This document shows positions 20,538-30,895 of a DNA stretch of 64,000 bases, piece after piece (the stretch's first letter is position 1; each line of letters begins with the position of its first letter). The stretch comes from Nannochloropsis oceanica (taxonomy: Eukaryota; Sar; Eustigmatophyceae; Eustigmatales; Monodopsidaceae): assembly GCA_004519485.1 (NCBI GenBank), contig CP038131.1, positions 455,501 through 519,500 of the forward strand, written 5' to 3'. Made by a program: the position numbers and the translations under genes. The notes beneath the pieces are model-generated. The model saw nothing but the letters and a program-made list of their open reading frames with translations. It ran no database searches and was not told the origin of the DNA.

Positions 20538-21874
20538 ATGGCAAAAAGCGCCACTCCAAGGAACAAGCTGCTCGTTGTCGGGAGCAGTGCCGACTCGGAC
20601 TGCAGAGGCAGCAGAAGTAGTAGCGGTAGCAGTGGTGAACACAATATAACGCATCCAGCCCGCTTTGTGGCCTCCTTGATGGCTGGTGGGAAGCAGCGGG
20701 AGGCGGAGGAAGAGGAGCAGCTCAACCAAGGTACGCCCCGGGAGAGTGATGGTGCATACATCCCTTTTCCTCGCTCGCATCACCTCTCTTGTCTTGTTGG
20801 CCCACGTCAAAATGTTTCCCTTACCCTTAGATCCTGACGATGACAGTGTGGTATTTTGGACAATCGAGACCAAGTACTACAAGGCCGAGCTTGCGCTCCA
20901 CCTTGCTGCGAAGGCGGGATCTCCTAGTGGCGGGCAACCGAAGCAGGAAAAGGAATCTTTCCCCTTTTTTGCGCCTGGGAAAGACTTTCAAGGTATAATT
21001 GTTGTTTGGAAGGGCGGCGGTTCCCCCGGTGAGAACGAGATATCGGGGTTGAAAGAGATTGAACCATGGTACGTAAATGCTTAGAAGATGAGAGAACGGT
21101 TCGTCGACACCTAGAGATTTCTTACTTATTTTTGCACCACAGGCTACGGGCCGCAAGTGCTCAAGACAGTTTAAAGCTTTGCCTGGTCGTTGGCATACTC
21201 GACAGCAATAGCAAGGATGCAGAGAGGCCGTCTGGGCGGGCGCTCGAGGATGATGACGACGACTCAATGCAGCGGCGGCGCTCCGTCTGGTAACTGAAAG
21301 ATTCTTAAAACTCATGTATTATCCAAATAATACAATTGGCTACCAGAATACAAGCCTATCATCATTGACCCCATCCCTTGTACCCTGCAGGTGCCTGAAG
21401 TATGGCTTCGAGTACGTGGAGGTGGACTACACGCGGCAGGTTCGGATGTTGCCGAAGGAGTTGCGGGAGAAGGAAGGGCTGGAGCGTGTCTGCGAGTGCA
21501 TCGAGGCGACATCTTGGCAGTACATTGATTGTTGTTCGAGTGGCAGGTCTCTTTGCTGCAGGCCTGGGGAGCCGGACGAAAAGGTCTGTGAGCAGCCGCA
21601 AGATAAAGCGGGCTCCTTGGCCTCAGATCAGAATGACGTGAACTTGACCTGCCGGACACGCCTTGGCCATAGCAACGTTGCCGAGGGGACTCAAGATAAG
21701 CATGGAGAAGAGTGGGAAGATGACGCGGGATTAGAACGGCTATTTGCGAAGTTTCATGCTGAGAGGGAGAGAGCTCACAGTGGTCAGTACGATGACGAGC
21801 AGCGAAGAGCGAGGGCAGCGGAGATGGCCCTTCAATTCGCTCTAAAGCTTGGCATCTTTGAAGATGATGAGTAG
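20538..21874 (+). CDS. Alpha/gamma-adaptin-binding protein p34 (AAGAB/IRC6-like)
   Basis: Four exons: join(20538..20730, 20831..21068, 21143..21289, 21391..21874), 353 aa, all junctions in frame. The N-terminal part has a small-GTPase-like fold (NKLLVVGSSAD; VVFWTIETKYYKAEL; a middle LKLCLVVGILDS; then WCLKYGFEYVEVDY), matching the AAGAB pattern of WTI.TKYY and W.CIKHGFELVE. The C-terminal helix LERLFAKFHAERERAHS ... EQRRARAAEMALQFA is the p34 signature that holds adaptin subunits. AAGAB is a cytosolic assembly chaperone that stabilises AP-1/AP-2 half-complexes. The start ATG at 20538 is in CCCATGG context. Introns are 74-101 nt. Confidence 0.85.
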
Positions 21875-22607
21875 CGTAAGATGGTCAGTAAGTGTTGTGG
21901 TAGAGAAAAAATATACTGGGCCTTGGCACGTACAGTTCTGGAACGAAGCCGATAAGGAACCCGGGGTGGGCATTGGGGGGGGGGCCGGGGGAACCCGAGG
22001 GCGAGCTTCAAAAAAATAAAAAAGAGCGTTTTTCGAATGATCAAGAAGTGATTCATGTCTACGATCCCTCAGTCCTTCTCCCGGTTGCTTGCATTAAGGT
22101 CTAATTCTTACACTACCACTAACCTCCCCCCTCCCTCCCTGCCCTGCTTAGTCTGCTTAGTGGCTTCTGCACAGCGGACCAGACCACCTCACACCCCTTT
22201 TCCTTTCTCACTCGCCTGTCACGCCCTACGCTTAGCCAGCAAACCACAGCGACTGACATATGTACAAATACTTTCGAATTGGGGTGAGAAAATTTTCATC
22301 TCACGTTGCACATTGATGATGATTCTGAGGAGTCATAGAATGAATAGACTTTTCTTCGTCCTATTACTACAAGCTCTACCCAGCTGCGAGGTTATAGCAC
22401 ATTTTGGGTACCTTGGAGTTCTGGATCGCTGAGTGTTTCCACTGATACGTCGTTTCCATCTCCCTTTCGTGGCACGGCCACATAGTAGGGAGGGTCGTAC
22501 CAGTCATTCCCTCCAAGCCTCACCGCCGTACTGCTGTCGCAACAGTCGTACTCACAGTCGGTGACTCACTCCCCAAGCGCCACTTTATCAGGATAAGTAA
22601 GCCAATC
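21875..22607. other. Intergenic region between AAGAB-like and PWWP genes
   Basis: About 0.7 kb holding the 3' end of AAGAB and the promoter of the PWWP gene (both plus strand). A guanine run near 21974-21990 is the only striking feature. Open frames show no recognisable motif. Confidence 0.45.
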
Positions 22608-25200
22608 ATGTCGGACAACGCGCCTGTCCCCGAGCAGAAGGAGGACGAGATGCAAGAAGAGGAGGACATTGACGACGAGGCTTTGGAGGAGGAGGGCAGC
22701 GCAGGGGAAGACAGCAGTGCCAACGGCGAAGAGGAGGAAGACGAAGAAGAAGAAAGAGAGGAGAAAGAGGAGGAGGAGGAGAAGGAAGGCGACGAGGCGA
22801 GCGAGGAACTGCGGGCCGCGATGATTGGGGACATGCCGGAAGAAGAGAAATTACGCCTGAAAGAGGTTGTGTGGGCCAAGAGCGCTGGCTTTGCCCATTG
22901 GCCTGGTTTTATCTACCATCCTGCGTAAGTAAGATTGGGCTCGTTCTGTTGATGACCACCTGTTATTGTTTCCCCAATGTGACGACCTCACCTCCAATTT
23001 CTTCCATTCCCTCGCTCACCGACCACTTTGTTTTTCCCAGGGACGTGAAGGAAGACTTGCGCAAGAGCTGCTACTCAACTGCCAAGGCGAAGCATGGACC
23101 CAAGACACATCACATTTGCTTCTATTTTGGCTATGGCGCCAACTCTTTTGGTAATAGTCATAAATAATAATAGTAATATAATTAAGATAGTAGTGATTGT
23201 AAGCAGACAAAGAAGAACAAGAAAAAGGAGATGAAGAAAGGGGAAAGCGAAAGACGATGGAGTGAGTGGCCAGCCTCCTGTGTATCCTTCCATAGTGCTG
23301 CTTCTGTCTTGCATTTCGCACAACGGGTCTGACCTAGCATTCATCTTCTCCCTTTCTACCTATGCTTTGTCCCTACACAGCTGCCGTACCGTTCAAAAAT
23401 ATCGAGCTGTTTACCAAGGCAAATGAGGCGGTCATGATCAAGGCTTTGAAACGGGACAAAGCCAAGATTGCGGACGCCATCAAAGAGGCGTTGGAGGAGG
23501 CGGACAAGCCCAAAGAGGAGCGCTCTCCGGGGCCGCCGGACACAAAGAGCATCAAGAAGCAGGAGCAAGAGGAAAAGAAAAAGGCCAAAATGCTGGAGCG
23601 ACAGAGAAAAAATGAGGAGAAGAAGACCAAAAGAATGGAGGACCAGGGAGCTACAGGAAAGAAAAAAAGGAAGAAGTATGAGGAAGATGGAGGTGAGTGA
23701 CACGGTGTTCGAAAAAGAGCAGGCAGTCGTCGGCATCATAATGTAAAGTAAAGAGGGTGTCAGATTTCCTTCAGCTTCAATCACTCATCCATCTTTCTCC
23801 TCAAATGGTTTGAATCACAGATGCCGGCGAAGAGAAGAAAAAGAAAAAGAAGCGACCAAATACATCTCTCGAGAGAGTCGGGGGGTCTGGCGCATGGTCA
23901 ACCAAGGGGCCGAAGAAGATGAAAAAAGACTTCGAAAAAGAGAGCGAGGAAGAACGGTTCAACCGTCTGTCACGTAACCTACAGATTCTGCTCGACGACC
24001 AAAACCTGAACGTGCCAAAAATCTGCAGTACCTTGGTGAGGAAAGGAGACAGACAACGAAAGCACCACCACAGACCATTTAACATGATTTATCGCGCGTC
24101 TCACATTCACCCCGTCTCTTCTCACCCTCCCTATTTAACAGGAAAAAGTTTCGTCCATGGCTGTGACCATTGAGCAACTGACGGAGAGCGGTACGTATGT
24201 ATGGTGCTTATACTATCCCCCCGCCTCCCTTTTATCCCCTTTGACTTCCTTCTCCCTTTCTCTACTATGCTGCCTTAATCATAAGGGGTGGGCCAGGTGG
24301 TTAAAGGCCTCCGGAAACACGCAGAGGCCGAAATCCAGACTAAGGCTAAGGCGGCCTTCACCCGCTGGAAGGAGAGTTTTAAGCAGGACATCCAGCCAGC
24401 AGCGCTCGAACAAGTCGCCGCCACAGATTCGAAGATGGAGAAGAAAGAGAAGGAGAGCAAGACGGATGCGAAGGATGAGGGGCCGGCCACATCGTCAATT
24501 CCTCAGCCAGCGGTGCCACCCTCTCCACAAGAGAAGGAGGCAGCGTTTTGTGGTGAGGAAGGGCAGAGGTACGTGAGCCTAACATGAGGGAGAGAGAGAG
24601 AGAGAAGTAGGGAGTCTGAGAAGAAGAGTTAGCGAGTGCATGTTATTTTGTGACTCCCTTTCGTCTGGGCTCGCCCATGCCAGACGAAAGCAACGCTCGC
24701 AGTCGCAATCAGACACTGTCTGACCCCTGGACGGTATCTCTTCCCATCCTACCTCGCTGACAGATCGGCGATTCAGGCAGGCGATGGTACGGTAGTCCCC
24801 ATCGTTGGAGATGGTTGGTACGGACGGGTGATTGGAACGAAGGATAGAAATGAAACAGAGGTGGGAGTTACTTCATGCTGGGGCTGTTTCAGAGCCTTAG
24901 CACGACCAAAATATTCGCAAGTACACCCACACCCATTCATACATTAACCCACGTGCTTGTGCCCTAATTACCACGTTCTCATCATAGGGACAGGAATGGC
25001 GCAAAATGAAGAAGCAAGGGCGGCAGCAGCTGCAGCGACAGCAGCGACAGGCTGTGAGGATTAAGAAGGGGGGGAAGGAGCAGGAAGGAGAAGTGAGGAG
25101 GGATGTCAAGAAATTGGAAATGCATGTAGGGTGTCTGGGACCGCAGGTGTTTGCGAAAGAAGTCCAGTCGGGCACGTCTCTCCATCATCATGTTGGCTGA
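22608..25200 (+). CDS. PWWP-domain chromatin reader with LEDGF-IBD/TFIIS-N-like domain
   Basis: Eight exons modelled: join(22608..22924, 23041..23150, 23381..23692, 23821..24035, 24142..24190, 24286..24568, 24764..24860, 24988..25200), about 531 aa. After an acidic N-terminus comes a PWWP domain (VVWAKSAGFAHWPGFIYHP ... ICFYFGYGANSFAAVPFKNIELF, residues ~85-155), which binds methylated H3K36 nucleosomes. A lysine-rich charged linker follows. Then residues ~290-370 (FNRLSRNLQILLDDQNLNV ... EKVSSMAVTIEQLTES ... VVKGLRKHAEAEIQTKAKAA) resemble the LEDGF integrase-binding/TFIIS N-terminal helical bundle, which docks elongation factors. PWWP plus this bundle is the HDGF/LEDGF layout. Predicted nuclear and linked to transcribed chromatin. 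Exons 1-6 are well supported. The last two (Gln-rich, coiled) are less certain; without them the protein ends at 24585. Confidence 0.8.
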
Positions 25201-25627
25201 TGGACGGACTTGCCTTCTTGCACGTTTTTTAGGATGTGCGGGGTATGACGAGGAGCTCTAAAGCGACTTATCGTATATAATATTGATTGTTAGGCAGATG
25301 GAGGAACACATAATGCTGGGAAGTGAGGTCAAGGTAAAGAGAAGATACTACACGAAGATAACCAAGAGTGACCAGAAAGCAGTAGAAAGGCAGTGACCGA
25401 TAATGACTTACTCATAATATGCCTACCTGCACGAAGAAAACAATCTCAAGACACGTAACGTGTTCGACTTATTCTTGTGAAGAAGTTCCCTATGGAAACA
25501 CTTAAAGCAAAATGAAATAAAGGTGGTAAGCTCACCGCTCATTTGCTGGCCAATGTTGATTCTGCTGCATACTTTCTTTGCTATGCCTCACTGGCTTTGC
25601 ATGTAACTGACTTCTATCTGCCGTCTC
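25201..25627. other. Convergent intergenic region (PWWP gene / Nup58)
   Basis: About 430 bp between converging stop codons, moderately AT-rich. No gene or repeat recognised. Confidence 0.45.
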
Positions 25628-27428
25628 TCATCGTCGGGATTTGGCCTTCGTGGATCGTCCTGTGCGGTCGATAGAATCCGGCGCGGGGTATCCAAAGGGA
25701 CTTGTTGTCAATGTATCCGTGCCCGCGACAGCACTGCGATGATAATTTACAAATGTCCAGCGAGAGAGAGTGAGCGATCAAAGAAAGACTGTGATAAGGC
25801 CAAATTAATGAGCACTTACGTAGTTGGCCCATCGATAGAGTAAGTAAAAGGAGAAGGAGCTGCAATGTTGGCCGAGGCACGCTGGACGAAAGACGCCGGG
25901 ATCAAGGAAGCAGAATTACCGACCTGAAAGGAAGTCAAGCTTTCTTGTGTTAGAGATTCCTGGGAAGAACGTATCACCATGCGGGTCATCTTGCGCTTCT
26001 GCTCCTCATTCTCGGCATTGACGCGATCCAATTCCTGACGGTAAGTATAGGTCAAGGTGATGTGGGGAAGGTAATCGGGGTTTCACGTTCCCTTCTTTCT
26101 GACCTCTAACTAGACATGTGCAGCTCTTACCTCGAAGGGGTCTTGGCCCGTGCGAGAGTTCCACTCACTTCTCAGCCGCTCCACCATCTCGTGCATGCCC
26201 GCCACCTGGGCCGCTACCTTGAGGAGTGCATCGTTTTGAAGCCGGATAAGAGTCGCCAGCTGATCCGGCGTAACTTGCCTGTTGGCCGCACCAGAAAATA
26301 AAAAGCGGGTCCGTGTGTGAGAAGGTGACCAAAAAATGCCGCGTTTCCTCGTGAGGTCGCACCACCATTTCGGGAGGCCTATTATCACCAGCCCCACCGC
26401 TTTCATTCCGTCTATCCTTTACCTGGAAAACTCGTCACGCCCTTCTCGGGCCTCGTCCCCGGTGCCGCGGCTGGGCACAACCTTACGGTATAGCTCCTGG
26501 ATGTGGACGCCGTATTCCTGCAGGCGCGCCTCGCATTGGCCCACCATTTCTCGCAAAATGTCGGTATGGCTATCTTGTCGCTGCTGCCAGTGTTCAATCC
26601 CGGCAGCCCGAGGGATAGAGTACTGCAAAGCTCCGTTCTCTGCCGCCTGGAGCTTCTGGATAAAACCGCGCAAACGCTCAACCTGCGTGCGCAACTCATC
26701 AGATAGCAGTGAGATTTCAGCGTGCGCATTCCGCACTCGCAAAATGTGCAGCTTCAGTTTCTGTCAAGAGAGGGGTGTGTGGGAAGGGGGAGAGAGGGCA
26801 TTGGAAGAGAGCAGCCATGACAATACGAGAAAAAAAAAAGTAATTAGCGATGAAAAATTTAATTGAGACGTCTTCCTTTGAACAGACCAATCTAAAAGAC
26901 AAACTTAGGAAGACAAACAGCTGTCCATAACCTACAATATGAACATGCAAAAATATGCCTTAGTTTGAACGCGACCGGCCGAAAGCTTTCAGCAGTACAC
27001 CAAGCCATTCTATTCTCCTCTCTTCGTCCCCCCTCTTGTGAGCTGCTCTTTCACGCACTTCTCTTCCTTCACCTTACCTTCGTGTGCTGATCCAGCGCGT
27101 AGCTCTGGGTGCTGAATTTGTTGACGGTCTCAGCATGCTCTCTGTGTTCCTTGACCAGCTTGTGCAACTCCCAGACCTTCATCTGCATGTATTGAGGTAA
27201 TGCCGAGAAATTTGTGTCCCCCGTAAAAGGCTGTTCCTGCTGCTGCTGCTGCTGCTGCTGCTGTGGGAATAACCCGCCGCCTGCCCCAAATGGTCCACCC
27301 CCATGGCTAGTGCCTCCAAAGAGCGAAGACGACGGCGCTACAGCCGGACTGGCACCAAATGGAGAAGCGGAAGCCGCTGGTTTGAGACCCCCAAACGCAA
27401 AGGCATTGGTTGTTGTGCCGAAGGACAT
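25628..27428 (-). CDS. FG nucleoporin Nup58/Nup45-like
   Basis: Five exons: complement(join(25628..25733, 25820..26034, 26131..26278, 26423..26760, 27078..27428)), 385 aa, all junctions in frame. The N-terminus is an FG-repeat segment (AFGGLKP, SPFGASP, SLFGGTS, GPFGAGGG) followed by polyglutamine. The rest is alpha-helical: LPQYMQMKVWELHKLVKEHR, then a long coiled coil, a block near VTPDQLATLIRLQNDALLKV and VAGMHEMVERLRSEW, which parallels the ITPQDL...LAAQLQSIHENV region of Nup58, and a Ser/Pro tail with two more FG-like sites. Nup58 forms the central-channel Nup62-Nup54-Nup58 trimer that sets the permeability barrier. It is shorter than animal Nup58 (about 600 aa), mainly through fewer FG repeats. 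Assignment to Nup58 rather than Nup54 rests on that C-terminal block. Confidence 0.75.
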
Positions 27429-28126
27429 GGAATGAGGGCTGATGATGCGCTAGCGATGATGATGGGTCAATACAATGTGCGGGGGATGAAGCGGGTGCCA
27501 ACGAGCAAGATCGAATCCAACGCAGAGATGATCCTATACGTTTGTGAGTACATTGTGAGTGTGAGCTTGCGTAGGGCTTGAGAAGGGCATTCACACGGTG
27601 AAATGGATGATATGGTGAATTGGACGGAACCTGCGACACGGAATTCCGAGCTGCAGGTTTCGTCGTCGTCGTATGATATGAGCTGGGGATTGGATCTTCT
27701 TGATGTAGTTCTTTTCTGTCGTAGCTATTCTACAATCCTAGAACTATCGCATGCAGCCTGACGTCCTCTAGGAATTGCGTACGAGGGGAAGCCTTCCAAC
27801 AATAAAATGTTGCATATTCGTCCCCTTATTCTTGCGGGAGTTGGTAAGTGACTTTACCTTGAAAGCTTTTTCACGTAGCAAGCAAAGTAGGGCAGTATAT
27901 ACACGCCCGGAACTCCACAGTTTCACGGTGTCGACTCTTGGTCAGTTGGATTGCAATCAAGGCCTCGTCACACTTTTTTGGTGTCCTAAAAGACGAGTGA
28001 GTGGTGCGGTGGTGAGGAGTGCTGGATGTAGCAGGGTGCCCCATGCATGCAGTATACTCATTTGCTTCCCTCTGTCTAGCTGGCACAACCCCACACCACA
28101 CAGAAAATCCCCATCAAGAAGCCGTC
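27429..28126. promoter_or_regulatory. Divergent promoter region, Nup58 (-) / ferredoxin-like (+), containing a dispersed repeat
   Basis: About 0.7 kb between opposing start codons. Besides the two promoters it contains a ~120-bp segment (27720-27842) that recurs, diverged, at 35645-35786. Open frames here look like chance. Confidence 0.45.
27720..27842 (+). repeat. Dispersed repeat, copy A
   Basis: This segment aligns by eye with 35645-35786 in the same orientation. Shared blocks are ctacaatcct, atcgc-tgca-cct, cctct...ga(g)gg-a, cttccaa and gttgca-att. Copy A lacks a ~36-nt stretch present in copy B. The two copies are diverged, so insertion is not recent. Copy B lies next to a Fanzor/TnpB-like fragment, so these could be ends of one transposon family; that link is inference. 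Confidence 0.6.
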
Positions 28127-29490
28127 ATGCGTATATTCGCTCTTGCGGCGTTGGTTTGCGGCTGCAGCCTCAGCGTCTCGAAAGCCTTCATCCTTCCCTT
28201 GTCCGGCACCAGAGGGGTCCATTGCCGAAGGTAAGTCTTCCGACTGCAGGGCGGGGGTGTCCTTGTCCCATGCGAGCCACGCAAGCTAACATTCCTCTCT
28301 CCCACCCTGAACAGAACTTCGGCTGTCAAAGTTGTACCGCTTGAGCTCGAAGGCCAACTTGACCCCACCAAGTAAGTCGTATACTGACTCGTGAATAATA
28401 TCTCGGACAGCCTACGGCAAGAGCGAGTTTTATATGGCTCCTTCAAAGAACATGCAAATGAAGGAAGGCAAAAAATGTGACTATGTCGATATTCATTGTT
28501 ATCCTGCAGTGCTATGTATCTTCCCCCTTGACAGTCGCATGTGCCAACCCATCCCACCTCTTGGACCGTCTTTTGTCCTTGTCCAGCGCCTTGTCTCACA
28601 CGACCTTTTCTATTTAAACCAAAAACCCGCTCTGGACACAGATCGTGGGAGGTGAAGATGACGTATCTCGGAGAGACCAAGGTGCTGACCGTTTGTGAGG
28701 ACACCCCAATCTTGGAGGCTGCCCTAAAGGTAGGTGTTGCCCAAATGAGACTCTCCCGATGACACTCTGGAGGGGGCCTTAATCAGAGAGGGCGATAAGG
28801 GAGGAAGCGGGCACATTGTTTGGTTTACTGCAAAGATTGGAGGATACAGCATAAAATGTCTTATAATTCTAACTATACATATTCCCCTTGACCAAAAGGA
28901 GTGGGACGTGCCTTGCTCTTGCCGCAACGGAATTTGCACCACGTGCGCAGGCCGTATCATTGCCATGCCGGGCTCGAAAAAGGTAAGCACTAGCTTTACG
29001 TTAATTTGAAAGGGGGGAAGCCCTGTTGCGTGAGGGGCAGGCACGCCGCTTGTGGCACCGTTGCTTTTTCCTATCGACACAATAACCATTCCCCTCCCCC
29101 TTCTCCCTTGCCCACACCGTTTCTACCCCATCACAGGAGGCTATCCACGGGCTTTCAGCCGAGCAGTCCAAGAATGGTTTCGTGCTCACCTGCCAGACGC
29201 ACCCCATCGGGCCGGGCTTGGAGGTGGAGTTGGGCATGTATGACACCGTCTACGAGTCACAGTACGGCCAGTACGAAAAGAAGGTGGGTGATGCGTAATT
29301 AAGGAAAGGTGGGGGGGTACACTTTGCGTGGAAGCGTGAACAGCACCTATGCTTGGAGAGACGTGTTTCGTCAGGCATCTCCATTGTCATCATTCTCGCT
29401 GGCGAATTTTACACGCCACCATTTCAATTGCCCCGATTAAATTCACAGGCTACCACGGAGCAAAAGAGCAAGTTCAATGTCTTCGGCTAA
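28127..29490 (+). CDS. Plastid-targeted [2Fe-2S] ferredoxin-like protein with C-terminal extension
   Basis: Six exons: join(28127..28230, 28315..28371, 28642..28729, 28899..28982, 29137..29283, 29449..29490), 173 aa, all in frame. The leader has a signal peptide (MRIFALAALVCGCSLSV) ending SKA|FILP, an ASAFAP-type junction, then a basic transit stretch (GTRGVHCRR). The ferredoxin domain has the [2Fe-2S] ligands C-x4-C-x2-C in CRNGICTTC, preceded by a further Cys (CSCRNG), and the fourth in FVLTCQTHP. About 35 residues (LGMYDTVYESQYGQYEKK ... KFNVFG) extend past the end of a normal ferredoxin. Extended ferredoxins (FdC types) are known in plants and often have partners other than FNR, but the exact class cannot be told here. 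Predicted stromal. The intron-rich layout differs from the other ferredoxin at 8.3 kb. Confidence 0.88.
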
Positions 29491-30895
29491 GTGCATGACA
29501 AGGCAAAGAGGCTCGGACCTCTGTTGCTGACTGAAACGAGTGATATGCGTGAATGCATTTATGGTGGCATGCAGAGGACACACAGGTGCGGGGATGATCC
29601 CCAACGGAGTTTTGTACCGCTTCGACGCTTAAGAAAAGGGGATACGCCTGAAGTACCGCAGACGACCTTTCAAAAAATTAATCCAAGGAAGCAAAGGGAA
29701 AAAACAAGTGGTAACTCCTCGTTTGCTCTCCCTGCACCTCATTCTATGTTGGTAGAGGTACACGTTCCTTTTGCAGACATGTTGCAGTTTGTCGCCTCTG
29801 TGCTCATGCGGGCACTTTTTTCCCGCGCAGAGTTTGTGCGTGATGTGGTAAGAAAAAAATAAATCTTACTTTGCTTTTGGTCAATGATATCAAAGAGGGA
29901 TGTCTCACGTCCTCATCTTGTTGGGATTTTCATAGATGAATGTGAGCCTTCAAATGAACGAGAAATCCTACTCCTGCAATGCCGTACGTCCATGCCGGTA
30001 GACCGCGGACATATGGGCTACGCGCGTTGTGCGCGCTCAGCCAACGCTCAGCTTTTCCGCGCCACTTTCCTCATCTTCCCCCAACCAAGTTTTAAGGTTC
30101 GTGACTTGGACCCTTTGTCGGCCGTGCCGAGGTCCCGATTGCGCTAAGTTGTCCCATATTTGTCGCAGACAGCACTTCCACGTGCAGGGAGCCCATTTGG
30201 ACACCTGTCGGTTTGCCGCCGACTCGCCAAGATCCATAAAAGCTCCCACCCCCCCCTCCAGGTTTTCCCTCCAGTTTCCGCTTCCGCGGGCAACCGTGGA
30301 GACCGTGATTTGACATGTCAAGATGACCAGACCGCCGCGTCGACGGCGGTGACATTTAACCTTTGCGATCAGAGAAGATTGAGCGGCGGTGGTAGTCTCG
30401 GCGAGGCCCTTGGGGGGCTTACTCTTGGCTCCCCGCCCTTTTCTGCATGTACTGGCTCCTCCTTCATCACACGAGGGAGTATGCCTTGTCCATCTCTTTC
30501 CTTGCCTCGGCTCTGATTGATTTTTTTTTCTTCCACCCACCCCACCAATCCCCCACAGGTGTCAGTGGACAAGCACGGCACGGAAAGGAAAGGCTGTCAC
30601 CATCGCTCTGATGGTGTGGTCGTCCTAAGTAACTCCCCTTTCTACTAGGCCTTCATTCCTTTTTCCTCGATAGACAACAGCCCCTTACGTCGTGTGTTGC
30701 TGCTCGGTACGTCTTAAAATGCGCACCCATGTGCTATGGTTTGCCTCGGGTTGCTGTGCGCGTTTTTGTCCCATCCACACAGGGTTTCCACGCCCTATCC
30801 ATGTCCCACCCTCCTCTCAGATCGAATTACTAGGCCGCCAGACAAGAACTTGTAAAACCAGCAGCAACTCTCGCGTACACGCAAATAGCAGGAGA
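29491..30895. other. Intergenic region between ferredoxin-like gene and DRP5B
   Basis: About 1.4 kb between two plus-strand genes: 3' UTR of the ferredoxin-like gene and a long promoter/5' UTR for the dynamin gene. Several open frames of 60-170 codons occur on both strands, but none shows a domain, signal peptide or sensible composition. Nothing else recognised. Confidence 0.4.
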
